From: Sedimenticola sp.
Lineage (GTDB): Bacteria; Pseudomonadota; Gammaproteobacteria; Chromatiales; Chromatiaceae
Length of the DNA: 64,000 nt
NCBI GenBank assembly: GCA_026992075.1
Contig: JALXAM010000047.1
Location: 1-64,000 of the forward strand
Direction: 5' to 3'
In this document: piece by piece, positions 54,121 to 63,800 of the stretch
Numbering within the stretch: position 1 is the stretch's first letter
How the letters are laid out: the number at the start of each line of letters is the position of its first letter
Notes under the pieces: generated by a model
Database searches by the model: none
What the model was told of the DNA's origin: nothing
Seen by the model: only the letters and a program-made list of their open reading frames with translations
Made by a program: the position numbers and the translations under genes

Positions 54121-55914
54121 TCAGAACTCCAGGTCCTCCGCCGTGAACGGTCGCTCTGGCTCGTGCCCCAGCACCCTTTCAAGGATGTGGTTCATGGTCC
54201 AGGGATCGTTGTCGAAACCGCCATGGCTGGTGCTGCGGGTGATCTCTCCGGAAACCCCGTCCGAATAATAGAAACGGGGCCAGCCCCCGATCTGCGGAGC
54301 ATGGCGGGAGAACTTCTCCATCCCCAGCAGTGGCCGCCCCTTCTCCCGTTCGAAAGCGTTGGAGACCAGGTACAGCAGCGACTTACGGTAGATCCCCAGC
54401 ACGTTGTCGTCCTGCTCCAGGCGGTCGGTGAGGTTGTAGACCGCCATCTGCCGGATGCGCAGCCGGCTCTCCGGGCGCAGGGCCGGAAGGTAATTCTTCC
54501 GGTACCACTCCAGCGTGCAGGCCGGGGCCATGAGGGAACAGCTGTCGAAGGTCAGCTTGCGCCGGCGCAGGGTGTGCAACAGGGCGCCCAGGGCCACGCC
54601 GCCGGTGCTGTGGCCCACCAGGTGCAGCTTGATCCGGCGTTTCTGTGACTTCAGCGCCGCCAGGAAACGATCCAGGGCATCGGAGGCCGCCCCTTCCGGG
54701 GCAAAAGCGAGATTGGCGTCCCGTTTCATCTCTTCCCACAACAGCGTGCCCGGCCGGCGCAGCAATCCCTCGATGAGCCGGTCCAGCCAGTCGCTCACCG
54801 CACCCACGCGCTGCTCCGATTCCCGGCACTTGCGCAGGATCACGTCCTTCATCTCCTCCACCGCACCGGTGTCGTACATCACGTGGAAGGGATAGATGCG
54901 GTTGGCCTTGAACACGTCGCGCATGGCGTCGATGCGCCGGGCCGAATCCCCAGGGCTGTTGAGTCCCCCATGGACGTAGAGCAGCAGATGATCGTACTTG
55001 TCGCTGTGGGCCAGCAGCCGGGCGGTCTCCTGCACGTCGAAGGGGGTGCTCCAGTAGCGGTCGCTCTCTGCATAGGCGCCATCGTCCACATGTACGAAGT
55101 GGCCGGCGATGCGTGATCGCGGCACTTTGGCCAGCCAGGCCGCCTCCCGGTCCGTTTTCTTCGCCTGCCTGGGGCGGAGGCCGAAGATCTGGGGAGTGGG
55201 CAGCGCCAAGCGGAAGACCCAGGCGTCCCAGACGTTCTCGATCCAGTCCTCGTAGCGCCACAGCGCCAGGCCGCCCTCACCCCAGCCGGCTCCCCAGGAG
55301 TTCTGCACCCAGAAGCCCCGCTCGTCGTAACCCACCAGGACGAAGGCATGGCCGCCATCCGGCTCCCCACCCGGCTGGATGATGCTCTGCTCCGGCACAT
55401 CCCAGCCCGAATGGACCTGGGCCGACACCACCACCACGCCCGCCTCGTTCAAGGCGGCGTGGTAATGGCTCACCTCCGGTTCCAGGCGGTAATAGGCGCC
55501 CACCGTGTGCTTGCGCGCCTCCTTGGCACGGCGCACCGTGAGCCGGCCCGGGCGGCTTACCCGGAAAGGCCAGAGCGCCTCGCTGCAGACCCCCATGTTC
55601 ACCCATCCCTTGATGGCCCCGCGCAGGCTGGAACCATCGTACCGCTCACCCGGCCACTCGTCGTACCGCTTGGCCATCTCGTACAGCATACGCGGACTCA
55701 CCCGCAGGGGCTCGCCCGCCCGGGCGTACTGCAGGTTGATGGCCGCCGCCAGGGCGAAACCGGTGCAGGCGCTGGAACTGTGCTGGTCGAGAATGTGTAA
55801 ATTCTCCGGTGGCGGCAGCCGCTTCTCCAGCTGGCGCAGGGTGGGCCGGTAGATCCAGTCGCGAAGGTCCGGGATGTCCGGGGTGGCGATCTTCTTTCTC
55901 TGGGTTCGCGGCAT
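54121..55914 (-). CDS. Papain-like cysteine peptidase fused to an alpha/beta hydrolase
   Basis: 597 residues from the ATG at 55914. Residues ~30-240 form a C1-type peptidase: Gln44, catalytic Cys50 in SSSACTGFALAAAINLQYA, His189 in DGGHAFVLVGYD and Asn205 in WVQNSWGAGWGEGG. Residues ~300-500 form an alpha/beta hydrolase: YVHGGLNSPGDSA for the oxyanion region and LHLVGHSTGGVALGALL with nucleophile Ser436. There is no signal peptide or membrane helix. Both active sites look intact. The combination is unusual; a toxin, effector or polymer-degrading enzyme is possible but nothing in the context decides it. Confidence 0.82.
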   Translation of the reverse strand: MPRTQRKKIATPDIPDLRDWIYRPTLRQLEKRLPPPENLHILDQHSSSACTGFALAAAINLQYARAGEPLRVSPRMLYEMAKRYDEWPGERYDGSSLRGAIKGWVNMGVCSEALWPFRVSRPGRLTVRRAKEARKHTVGAYYRLEPEVSHYHAALNEAGVVVVSAQVHSGWDVPEQSIIQPGGEPDGGHAFVLVGYDERGFWVQNSWGAGWGEGGLALWRYEDWIENVWDAWVFRLALPTPQIFGLRPRQAKKTDREAAWLAKVPRSRIAGHFVHVDDGAYAESDRYWSTPFDVQETARLLAHSDKYDHLLLYVHGGLNSPGDSARRIDAMRDVFKANRIYPFHVMYDTGAVEEMKDVILRKCRESEQRVGAVSDWLDRLIEGLLRRPGTLLWEEMKRDANLAFAPEGAASDALDRFLAALKSQKRRIKLHLVGHSTGGVALGALLHTLRRRKLTFDSCSLMAPACTLEWYRKNYLPALRPESRLRIRQMAVYNLTDRLEQDDNVLGIYRKSLLYLVSNAFEREKGRPLLGMEKFSRHAPQIGGWPRFYYSDGVSGEITRSTSHGGFDNDPWTMNHILERVLGHEPERPFTAEDLEF

Positions 55915-56021
55915 GGTGAAATTCCCTTTATGATGTCGGATCGTGATCTCATGGTAACGCCACCCGGCGGCACCATGCACAAAAGGAATGACACCATACT
56001 ATTAGAGGAAACCGTGACCGA

Positions 56022-56960
56022 ATGAAAATCCTCCTCGCAAACCCCCGCGGCTTCTGCGCCGGTGTGGACCGCGCCATCGAGATCGTGGAACATGCCGTGG
56101 CCGCCTTCGGCGCGCCCATCTACGTGCGTCACGAGGTGGTGCACAACCGTTTCGTGGTGGAGAACCTCAAGCGCAAAGGGGTGATCTTCGTGGACGAGCT
56201 GAGCGAGGTGCCCGACGGCAGCACTGTCATCTTCAGCGCCCATGGCGTCTCCCAGGCGGTGAAACGGGAGGCCGAACAGCGTGACCTTCGGGTCTTCGAC
56301 GCCACCTGCCCCCTGGTGACCAAGGTCCACCTGCAGGTGGCCCGCCATTGCCGCAACGGCTTCGAGGTGATTCTCATCGGCCACAAGGGACACCCCGAGG
56401 TGGAAGGCACCATGGGACAGTACCACTGCGAGCAGGGTGTGGGCATCCACCTGGTCGAAACGGCCGAAGACGTGGCCCGGCTTGAGGTAAAACGCCCCGA
56501 TCGCCTCGCCTTCGTCACCCAGACCACCCTGTCCATGGACGACACCGCCGTCATCATCGATGCCCTGCGCAAGCGCTTTCCCGCCATCCAGGGCCCTCGC
56601 AAGGACGACATCTGCTACGCCACCCAGAATCGCCAGGATGCGGTCAAGCGCCTTGCCGAACAAAGTGACGTGATCCTGGTGGTGGGCTCGCCCAATAGTT
56701 CCAACTCCAACCGCCTCAAGGAGATCGCCGAAAAGCTGGGTAAGCCTGCCCACCTGGTGGACAGCCCGGACGACCTGCAGCACAACTGGTTCGGGAAGGA
56801 CACCGTCATCGGCGTCACCGCCGGCGCTTCCGCCCCGGAGGTGCTGGTCGGCCAGGTCCTGAACCGGCTCAGGGCGTGGGGAGCCAGCGAGGCCAGGGAG
56901 GACGGTGGCACGCCCGAAACGGTGACCTTTCCCCTGCCCAAGATACTCACCTCCTCCTGA
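56022..56960 (+). CDS. ispH: 4-hydroxy-3-methylbut-2-enyl diphosphate reductase
   Basis: 312 residues with the three iron-sulfur cysteines: [12 protein letters not shown] (Cys12), [11 protein letters not shown] and [10 protein letters not shown]. It carries out the last step of the MEP pathway to IPP and DMAPP. The C-terminus ([17 protein letters not shown], then [14 protein letters not shown]) is complete. A second, degraded ispH tail lies at 57613-57739, after the toxin-antitoxin remnant. Confidence 0.96.
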   Translation: MKILLANPRGFCAGVDRAIEIVEHAVAAFGAPIYVRHEVVHNRFVVENLKRKGVIFVDELSEVPDGSTVIFSAHGVSQAVKREAEQRDLRVFDATCPLVTKVHLQVARHCRNGFEVILIGHKGHPEVEGTMGQYHCEQGVGIHLVETAEDVARLEVKRPDRLAFVTQTTLSMDDTAVIIDALRKRFPAIQGPRKDDICYATQNRQDAVKRLAEQSDVILVVGSPNSSNSNRLKEIAEKLGKPAHLVDSPDDLQHNWFGKDTVIGVTAGASAPEVLVGQVLNRLRAWGASEAREDGGTPETVTFPLPKILTSS

Positions 56961-57029
56961 CAGCCCGGGCTAGCCACCCTGGGCTGGGGTATATATGATG
57001 ATGTTACATCCATTGCTCATCTGGCGGTC

Positions 57030-57251
57030 ATACGCACCATCGTCGACCTCCCCCAGGAACAGATACAAAAACTGGCCAGGATCAGCCAACACGCCCGGTC
57101 ATCCCGGGCGAAACTGATCCGGGAAGCGATCGAAGAGTACCTGCAACGCCATTACCCGGAAAACGGCGAAGAAGCCTTCGGCCTGTGGAAACAGACCCCT
57201 GAAGAGGGCGTCGCTTACCAGGACTGGCTGCGGAGCGAATGGGACGAATGA
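57030..57251 (+). pseudogene. VapB-like ribbon-helix-helix antitoxin lacking a usual start codon
   Basis: The frame reads (I)RTIVDLPQEQIQKLARISQ, then HARSSRAKLIREAIEEYLQR, a typical CopG/RHH antitoxin of about 73 residues that ends in an ATGA overlap with the toxin start. Where Met is expected the codon is ATA (57030-57032), and no in-frame ATG, GTG or TTG exists nearby upstream; the ATGs at 56995-57001 are in another frame. It is either translated from a rare codon or silenced. Confidence 0.65.
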
Positions 57252-57612
57252 AAGCCCTGCTCGATACCAATATCCTAATCGATTACCTCGATGGTATCGA
57301 GGAAGCACGCGAAGAGATTCTCCGCTACACCACCCCCTCATCAGCCCCATCAGCTGGATGGAGATCATGGCCGGAGCACGACCGGAAGAGGAGGACAGGA
57401 TTCGAAGATTCCTCGCCAAGTTCCAGCAGGTTGAAATCAATGGCGACATTGCGGAAATAGCCGTGACAATCCGCAGGACACACCGCATCCGCCTGCCAGA
57501 TGCCATCATCTGGGCCAGTGCGAAACATGCGGGCACGTTGCTTGTCAGTAGAAACATCAAGGATTTTCCAGCCGATGAGCCGGGAATAAGGGTGCCTTAC
57601 GAGATCCACTGA
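57248..57612 (+). pseudogene. Frameshifted PIN-domain (VapC-like) toxin
   Basis: The frame starts MKALLDTNILIDYLDGIEEAREEILRYTT, then shifts. From about 57340 the second frame continues SWMEIMAGARPEEEDRIRRF...RIRLPDAIIWASAKHAGTLL and VSRNIKDFP. A C run of five at the junction would restore the frame if it were six. PIN acidic residues (LLDTN, WME, LPDA) are preserved across both parts. As read, the toxin is truncated; a sequencing slip in the homopolymer cannot be excluded. Confidence 0.78.
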
Positions 57613-57739
57613 CAGCCGCCGGCGCCTCGGCGACGTAGGAGTGGGTGCTGGAACGGCTCGCGGGCGAAGCGGTGGAGGATGACGGCAAGCGGAAGGAGAT
57701 CACTTTCCCCTGCCCAAGGAACTCAAAAAGCAGGCATGA
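57613..57739 (+). pseudogene. Displaced, degraded 3-prime end of ispH
   Basis: Begins right after the toxin stop. The reading AGASA, then VLERLAGEAVEDDGKRKEIT, then (one base shifted) FPLPKELKKQA and a stop matches the C-terminus of IspH proteins. DNA identity with the intact ispH end includes CTTTCCCCTGCCCAAG. It has an in-frame TAG and at least one frameshift, so it is not functional. Confidence 0.72.
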
Positions 57740-57782
57740 TCCGAAAAACCTGTAGGACGGATCCGACATTGCCTGCAAGATG

Positions 57783-57811
57783 TTGATCGTTTCACATTTT
57801 GCAGACAGAAT
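57783..57811 (+). promoter_or_regulatory. Sigma-70-like promoter of the minor pilin operon
   Basis: TTGATC (57783-57788), a 17-base spacer and CAGAAT (57806-57811), 33 bases before the fimT-like ATG. Confidence 0.6.
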
Positions 57812-57843
57812 TCTGCCTCGACCAACGGAATCGGTCAGGGAGA

Positions 57844-58401
57844 ATGGAAATGGAATTCAATATCGGCAAAAGCCGGGGTATCACTCTTATCGAGCTGATG
57901 ACCACGGTCACCATCGTCGGCATCACGCTTTCGCTGGCCGTGCCGGGATTCAGCCGGCTCTTGGCGAAAAGCGCCATGACCAGCAGCGTCAATCTCTTCT
58001 TGAGTCAGCTACATCTTGCAAGATCCAGCGCGGTAACGAGGGAAAAACCAATCACTCTTTGCCCAGCCAGCAATCCTCGCAGTTGTAGCAACAACCACAA
58101 AGCCTGGCAGCTAGGCTACCTGGTCTTTCAAGACGACAATAAAAATCACCAACCCGACAAATCGGAAGAAATCCTGGGCTATCAGGAAAGAACCCTGAAT
58201 GAAATCATCATTACCACCTCCTCTCAATTCCGGAACAGCATCACCTACCTGCCCGAGGGACGCACCTGGTTCTCGAACACCACAATCCGTTTCTGCCACC
58301 CAAAATACCCGGAAATGAATCGTTCCATCATCGTTTCCAACAACGGGAGGGTGAGAGTAGTGACGAAGAGCCAGAAAACACCCCACATCTCTTGCAAATG
58401 A
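57844..58401 (+). CDS. fimT: Minor pilin, GspH/FimT family (first copy)
   Basis: 185 residues from the ATG at 57844, preceded by AGGGAG. A short leader ends in KSRG, and the prepilin peptidase site is followed by ITLIELMTTVTIVGITLSLAV with Glu at +5. The C-terminal domain has four cysteines and a GspH-like pattern. It is the first gene of the pilin operon; minor pilins prime type IV pilus assembly with PilY1. Confidence 0.85.
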   Translation: MEMEFNIGKSRGITLIELMTTVTIVGITLSLAVPGFSRLLAKSAMTSSVNLFLSQLHLARSSAVTREKPITLCPASNPRSCSNNHKAWQLGYLVFQDDNKNHQPDKSEEILGYQERTLNEIIITTSSQFRNSITYLPEGRTWFSNTTIRFCHPKYPEMNRSIIVSNNGRVRVVTKSQKTPHISCK

Positions 58402-58508
58402 GCTGGGATCAGTAGCAAAAGAGCCACATTTCCTGCCGGGACAGGCCGACGAACGTCTCGATTTGGGCGATTGGCGGCATGGATTTCCTTTTCCCCTGAC
58501 CTAGAATA

Positions 58509-58529
58509 GTCTTCGAGCACGGCTCGAAC
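58509..58529 (+). other. Small hairpin ahead of the second pilin gene
   Basis: A perfect seven-base stem TTCGAGC/GCTCGAA with a three-base loop lies just before the fimU-like start, next to TAGAAT at 58502-58507. It could be an attenuator or operator. Confidence 0.4.
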
Positions 58530-58544
58530 AGGTTTCTCTCGGAT

Positions 58545-59027
58545 ATGAAAAACGACCGCGGTTTCACACTGCTGGAAGCCATGATCACGGTAACAGTGCT
58601 TGCATTGCTCCTGGTCGTCGGTGTCCCCAGCTTTCAAAAGCTTTTGGACAGGACCATGGTCAGAACCACGGCAAACGATTTTCTTTCGTCTGTATTGACG
58701 GCCCGCAGCGAGGCGATCAAGCGGGAGGCGCAGGTGATACTGGCACAGAATGGATCGAGCTGGTCCGCCTGGCAAGTCTTTATCGATGTCAACAGAAACG
58801 GAAGTTACGATTCTGGCGAGGAAGTGGTTCTGACCAGAACCGCTTCGAGTGGTCTCGCATTGAACAGCCTGGGCGGCTTTGGCAACAAGCTGGTCTTCAA
58901 CCCCAGAGGAAAGGCAACCTTAAGCAGTACGTCCGACGGACTGAAGGTGACCAAGGGGCAGGAGACCCGCTATGTCTGCTTCAGCGCCACCGGTCGTCCC
59001 AGGGTCCAGGAGAACGTTTGCTCATGA
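58545..59027 (+). CDS. fimU: Minor pilin, GspH/FimU family (second copy)
   Basis: 160 residues. Leader MKNDRG, then FTLLEAMITVTVLALLLVVGVPS with Glu +5. The C-terminal part contains DVNRNGSYDSGEEV, a calcium-loop-like turn, and a single disulfide-capable pair near the end (YVCF...ENVCS). It overlaps pilV by four bases. Confidence 0.88.
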   Translation: MKNDRGFTLLEAMITVTVLALLLVVGVPSFQKLLDRTMVRTTANDFLSSVLTARSEAIKREAQVILAQNGSSWSAWQVFIDVNRNGSYDSGEEVVLTRTASSGLALNSLGGFGNKLVFNPRGKATLSSTSDGLKVTKGQETRYVCFSATGRPRVQENVCS

Positions 59028-59578
59028 AGTGTCACCCAAGATACATCAGATACATCTCGGGAACTACGCTGGTGGAGGTGCTGGTCGCCGCTATCATCAT
59101 CGGTATCGGACTCCTAGGCATCGCTTCGCTGCTCACCAAGTCGATGCAGGCCTCCATGAGTGCCGAAAACCGGGCCACGGCCATCGACATCGCCTGGTCG
59201 CTTGCCGATCGGATCCGCGCCAATCTGAAGGCAGACAATGACTATGTGAAATCCTTCTCTTCCTGTCCGACAAGCGCCAATGTACCCACTTGCTTCGCTG
59301 TTCCGGGTGGCAGCCCTATTTTGGCGTCCAGCAACTGCTCCCCTTCCAACATCGCAGCGGCGGACCTAGAAGAGGTTTATTGCGGCAACAACGGGATACG
59401 AAACCGTCTTCCGGGTGGTGCTTTGACCGTATCCTGCACCGATATCGATACCACCGATTCCGACGCCTGTAGCGAAGGCTCCCAGATGACCATCACTATC
59501 ACCTGGGATGTACGAAACGACGTATTCGGAACAGGCAAGGACCGGATCATCATGCCAGTCATCCCGGGAGCCCCCTGA
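59024..59578 (+). CDS. pilV: Type IV pilus modification protein PilV
   Basis: 184 residues from the ATG at 59024, which overlaps the fimU stop; a TTG at 59018 has a better-spaced AGGAG and may be the real start. The class III leader ends in ISG and is followed by TTLVEVLVAAIIIGIGLLGIA with Glu +5, as in PilV. Several cysteines follow. Confidence 0.87.
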   Translation: MKCHPRYIRYISGTTLVEVLVAAIIIGIGLLGIASLLTKSMQASMSAENRATAIDIAWSLADRIRANLKADNDYVKSFSSCPTSANVPTCFAVPGGSPILASSNCSPSNIAAADLEEVYCGNNGIRNRLPGGALTVSCTDIDTTDSDACSEGSQMTITITWDVRNDVFGTGKDRIIMPVIPGAP

Positions 59579-60387
59579 TGAACACCACCACAAGGCAAAA
59601 TGGTTTCACACTGTTGTCCCTTCTTGTTGGTATGGCCATCGGCATATTCCTGGTCGGGGCCGTGATAAAGATCTACCTCGACAGCAGCAACAGCTTCAAA
59701 ATGAGAAGCGCGGTGGAAGAGAATGCGGAAAATATCCGCTTCGCCATCGACGACATGCGCCGCATCCTGGTCATGGCCGGTCGCGAGATCCTTGCCGTGG
59801 AAGACGAGTTCCCCAACCAACGGCCCTTTCCCGCAGTTACTGCCAACGGCATCGTCGACGGCGGTGCCAACGGATCCGATACCATCGCCATCCGTTACCG
59901 AAAGGGCCCGAGTTGCGGCACCTACCAGAATGTTCTCCTCAGTGACAGGCCAACCCAGGTGCGTTTCTATATCGACACCACAAAAAATGAATTGATTTGC
60001 GAAATGACCACCTACAGTGGCGGCACGCCCACGGTTACCAAAACCACCATGGCATCGGGAATGTACCGGCTCAAGGTGTTGTATGGAGTGGACGACGACG
60101 CGGACGGGTATGCCAACCGATACCTCACGGCCAGTCAGGTGGACAACACCAGCATCGTATCCAAGCCCTCGGGATCCAACACTCCCTGGAAGAAGGTGGT
60201 TTCCATACGCTTTGCCCTGCTGGCTGGAAGCACGATCACGCTTCCCACCGAGTACAGGAGAAGTTCTCCCGGAACCAAGTCCTTGCTGGGACTCACGGTG
60301 AACGAACCGGATACCACTCATCTCTTTCAGGTAGCAAGCAGCACACTGGAGCTGCGTAACCTTCACCCTGCCATCCAAAGACAATAA
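59578..60387 (+). CDS. pilW: Minor pilin PilW
   Basis: 269 residues; the ATG shares one base with the pilV stop. Leader MNTTTRQNG, then FTLLSLLVGMAIGIFLVGAVI. The +5 residue is Ser rather than the usual Glu, which is odd for PilW. The C-terminal half has VDDDADGYANRYLTASQVDN, as in other PilW proteins. Confidence 0.88.
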   Translation: MNTTTRQNGFTLLSLLVGMAIGIFLVGAVIKIYLDSSNSFKMRSAVEENAENIRFAIDDMRRILVMAGREILAVEDEFPNQRPFPAVTANGIVDGGANGSDTIAIRYRKGPSCGTYQNVLLSDRPTQVRFYIDTTKNELICEMTTYSGGTPTVTKTTMASGMYRLKVLYGVDDDADGYANRYLTASQVDNTSIVSKPSGSNTPWKKVVSIRFALLAGSTITLPTEYRRSSPGTKSLLGLTVNEPDTTHLFQVASSTLELRNLHPAIQRQ

Positions 60388-60389
60388 TC

Positions 60390-60863
60390 ATGTACCGATC
60401 CGTACACGTAATACACAAAAGGGAAAGCGGCGTCGCACTTGCAATCTCTCTAATGCTGCTGGTGATCATCACCCTGCTCAGTATTACTGCCATGCGCAGC
60501 GCCAATCTGGACACCAAGATTGCCATCAACCACCAGCACAAACAGCTCGCCTTTCAGGCAGCGGAAAACGCTTTTGCCAAATTGACCACGCTGCCTGCGA
60601 GCCAGATGTCCCAATTGAACATACCGGGCACTGTCGGCGCGACCACCCGAACCACGGATTTCGTGCCGACGGACCCCAATGCCCACAACAGCGCTGACCT
60701 CGACCTGCAATTGATCGAGATCTCCTCACCAGGGCAATACAAATTTTCTGGATTTGGATTGAATATCGTGACCGTTATTTATCAGGCTGATGCTATGGGA
60801 GAGGTGGACGGCACCAACGCTACCGCACACAACAGAATGGGCGTTGCTCTCATCAGGGAGTAA
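60390..60863 (+). CDS. pilX: Minor pilin PilX
   Basis: 157 residues starting MYRSVHVIHKRESG, then VALAISLMLLVIITLLSITAMRSANLD. As in many PilX proteins, and in GspK, the +5 Glu is missing. The helix is followed by NHQHKQLAFQAAENAFAKL. The stop is 15 bases before the pilY1 ATG. Confidence 0.88.
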   Translation: MYRSVHVIHKRESGVALAISLMLLVIITLLSITAMRSANLDTKIAINHQHKQLAFQAAENAFAKLTTLPASQMSQLNIPGTVGATTRTTDFVPTDPNAHNSADLDLQLIEISSPGQYKFSGFGLNIVTVIYQADAMGEVDGTNATAHNRMGVALIRE

Positions 60864-60878
60864 CAAGGAGATGTTGTC

Positions 60879-63800
60879 ATGAAACACAAAAAGTCTATAC
60901 AGAAACAACTTGTTCTCGGAACGATGCTCTCGTCCGTTCTGTCGGGCACCACTTCTTATGCGGATGACGTGGAGGTGTATATTTCTCCTCCCTCCAGCCC
61001 GGTTGCGCCAAATGTTCTGTTCGTGCTCGATGAGTCAGGCAGTATGTGGTGGGGTGGCCCTCCCAGCAGAATGGACCAACTCAAGCAGGCCATGACGACC
61101 ATCCTAAACGACACGGCCAACGATGACATCAATGCTGCTATCCTGGCCTATACGACTAGGACTCATCCCACAAGGGTGGTGCATGGTTTTGACCTGATAA
61201 AGAACGCTAGGACAGCGATGGTCAGCGCTGTCAACAGCCTGACACCGTTATCGGGAACACCCAGCATTCACGCACTGGCCTCTGCTGTTCAATGGTATGA
61301 GAGCGGATTCCGTGGTTATTCATCTCCCATCCCGACCAATACCGCTGCCGGCAACTGGTGCAAGCCGAACTACATCGTGTTTCTGTCGGATGGCAGCCCC
61401 AACTCGAACCATTACGAAATCGATCTGAATGCCAACACGCTACGCGTAAACAACATCAACCCCGATAAATATAGAGGAACCAACTGCATCGTCGACAGCA
61501 ATTCTGGGAACATTTACAACCCTTACGATGGAAACAGTAATGGTGGGTCGTGCGCCAATGAAATTGGAACCTGGGCTAACTCGACCGACTTGAGAACAGG
61601 AGGGGAGTGGGACTGGGACGCCAATGACACCACCCACGACCCCAACAACAAGAGAATACAGAACATTATCATCCATGCCATTGGCATGGATATGGGCGAT
61701 AGCACCCCTCCTGGAAGCGGCCGGGAGCGATTTATGAAATATGTGGCCCAGCAGGGCGGAGGCAAATACTTTGCCGCTTCTAACGCTTCACAGCTTTCGT
61801 CGGCATTTCAGAAGATTCTTAACGAGGCCAAGGCTTCCATACCCTATACCTATACCGCACCTGCCGTACCTTTCGACCAGAACAACGCTGCAGTCAGTGG
61901 CAAGTATATATATGTCCCGGTATTCAAGCCCGGGGTTCATCCTCTGTGGTACGGAAACATCAAGAAGTACAAGCTTTCTTATGAACTTAGTAACCCCAAC
62001 GACCCCACCTCCACCAAGGTGCTTGTATTGCGGGATACCAACAACGACAAGGTGTTGGATAGCAGTTACCTGTTCATGAACTCCATCGACCTGTGGAACG
62101 CCAACGGTACCGGCGATTCCGGCGATCCCGTCAAAGGAGGTGCTGCTTCAAACCTGCACGGGACCAGGAATCTTTATACCTGGATAAACGGCAACAGCAA
62201 CGATCTCACCGACAACGCTAACCGGGTTTCGAAGAGCAACAATCTTCTGACCTCCTCCTACCTGGGATCGCTGGACAGCGACACCCGTCTGGATGACCTG
62301 GGCACCACTTTCGCCGACCGGAAAAACAAGCTGCTGGACTGGTTGACCTGGGCAGCGGACCTAACGCTGTCGGATGGCAATGGCGGTACGGTTACTGTCT
62401 CTCATAAAAACGAAATGGGCGCACCGCTCCATACGCAGCCGGTAGTGGTCCGCAAGAATGGAGCGGAATATGTGTTCGTCGCCACTACGGAAGGAATTCT
62501 TCACGTTTTCAACGGCTCCACGGGAAAGGAAGAATGGGCCTTCATGCCGGCCGATCTTCTTGATACGGTCGCCGACACCTTCGTGTCCGACTGGAATTTT
62601 TCCAAGCCCCATGACCAAAACTCCGGCGAACCTATCCCACCGAACGACCACGGGCACGTGATCAAGCCAGAATATGGCCTAGACGGCCCCCTGGTCAAAT
62701 ACACCACCTCCAACGGCCACACCTACCTGGTGATGGGCATGCGGCGAGGCGGCAGAAACTACTATGCTCTGGACATTACCAACCCTTTACAGCCGCAGTT
62801 TGCCTGGAAGATCGAAGGCGGTAAGGGAAACTTCGCCGACCTGGGACAAACCTGGTCCAAGCCGATCTTCGTCAAGCTGCAACTCAATGGCAGCACCACG
62901 ACCACCGAAGCATTGGCTTTCGGTGGCGGCTACGACCCGGGTCAGGATCGCAGTTACATCGACAACAACAGCAACGGGAAATTCGACTCTGGAGACACCC
63001 GAATCGGACGATCTGACGATTCCATGGGCAATGTCATCTACCTGGTGGATGCAACCACGGGAGCTTTGCTCAAGAAAATCGACGACACCGATGTGGTCAA
63101 GGGTCACATGGGGAACGCCATCGCCTCGGATCTGTTGCCCGTGGACATTAACGCCAATGGAGTCACCGACCGGTTCTATGCCGCCGGTGTAGGGGGCAGG
63201 ATCATCCGCGTCGACGTCCCGGATCACGCGCTCAAGAATCTGACCGGAAGCGGCGCGGTCACCGCCACCGTGGTTGCGGACGTGAATGGAGAAAGTGGAG
63301 AACCTGCCTCCGATTTCCAGAGGTTCTTTAACACGCCGGAAGTGGCTTACTTCAACAAGGGAGGGGTGCAGTATCTTGCACTGATGATCGCTTCGGGCCA
63401 TCGACCTGAGCCCCTCTCCAAGTCCGTCGATAATGATCGTTTCTATATGATCCGGGACCCCAATGTGTGGCGCGCCCCCCCTGACGGCAATGACGCGGAT
63501 ACCGATCCGGACTATCCAGCACCCCTCGATGAAAGCGATCTCTATAATGCCACCAGCAACCTGATTCAGGTGGGCAGCACCACTCAAAAGGCGCAGGCCC
63601 AATCAGACCTCGCTGCGAAAAAAGGCTGGTACGTCAACTTTGCGGGGGGTGAAAAAGGGCTGTCGCGGGCCAAGGTATATGACTACACCGTCATCTTCAC
63701 GACCTACAGTGGAGATCGCACCGCTGCGGTGGACGCCTGCAAGGCGCTGCATACCCAGGGGGAATCCAAGTTCTATGCGTTGGACATGACCAACGGGGCT

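Noticed and set aside
56940-56985. Hairpin after ispH as a terminator
   Set aside because: A stem CAGCCC/GGGCTG exists but no T run follows, so termination is not supported.
57757-57776. Possible sigma-54 promoter before the first pilin gene (GG-N10-GC)
   Set aside because: The spacing fits but the flanking consensus bases do not; a sigma-70 pair nearby is better.
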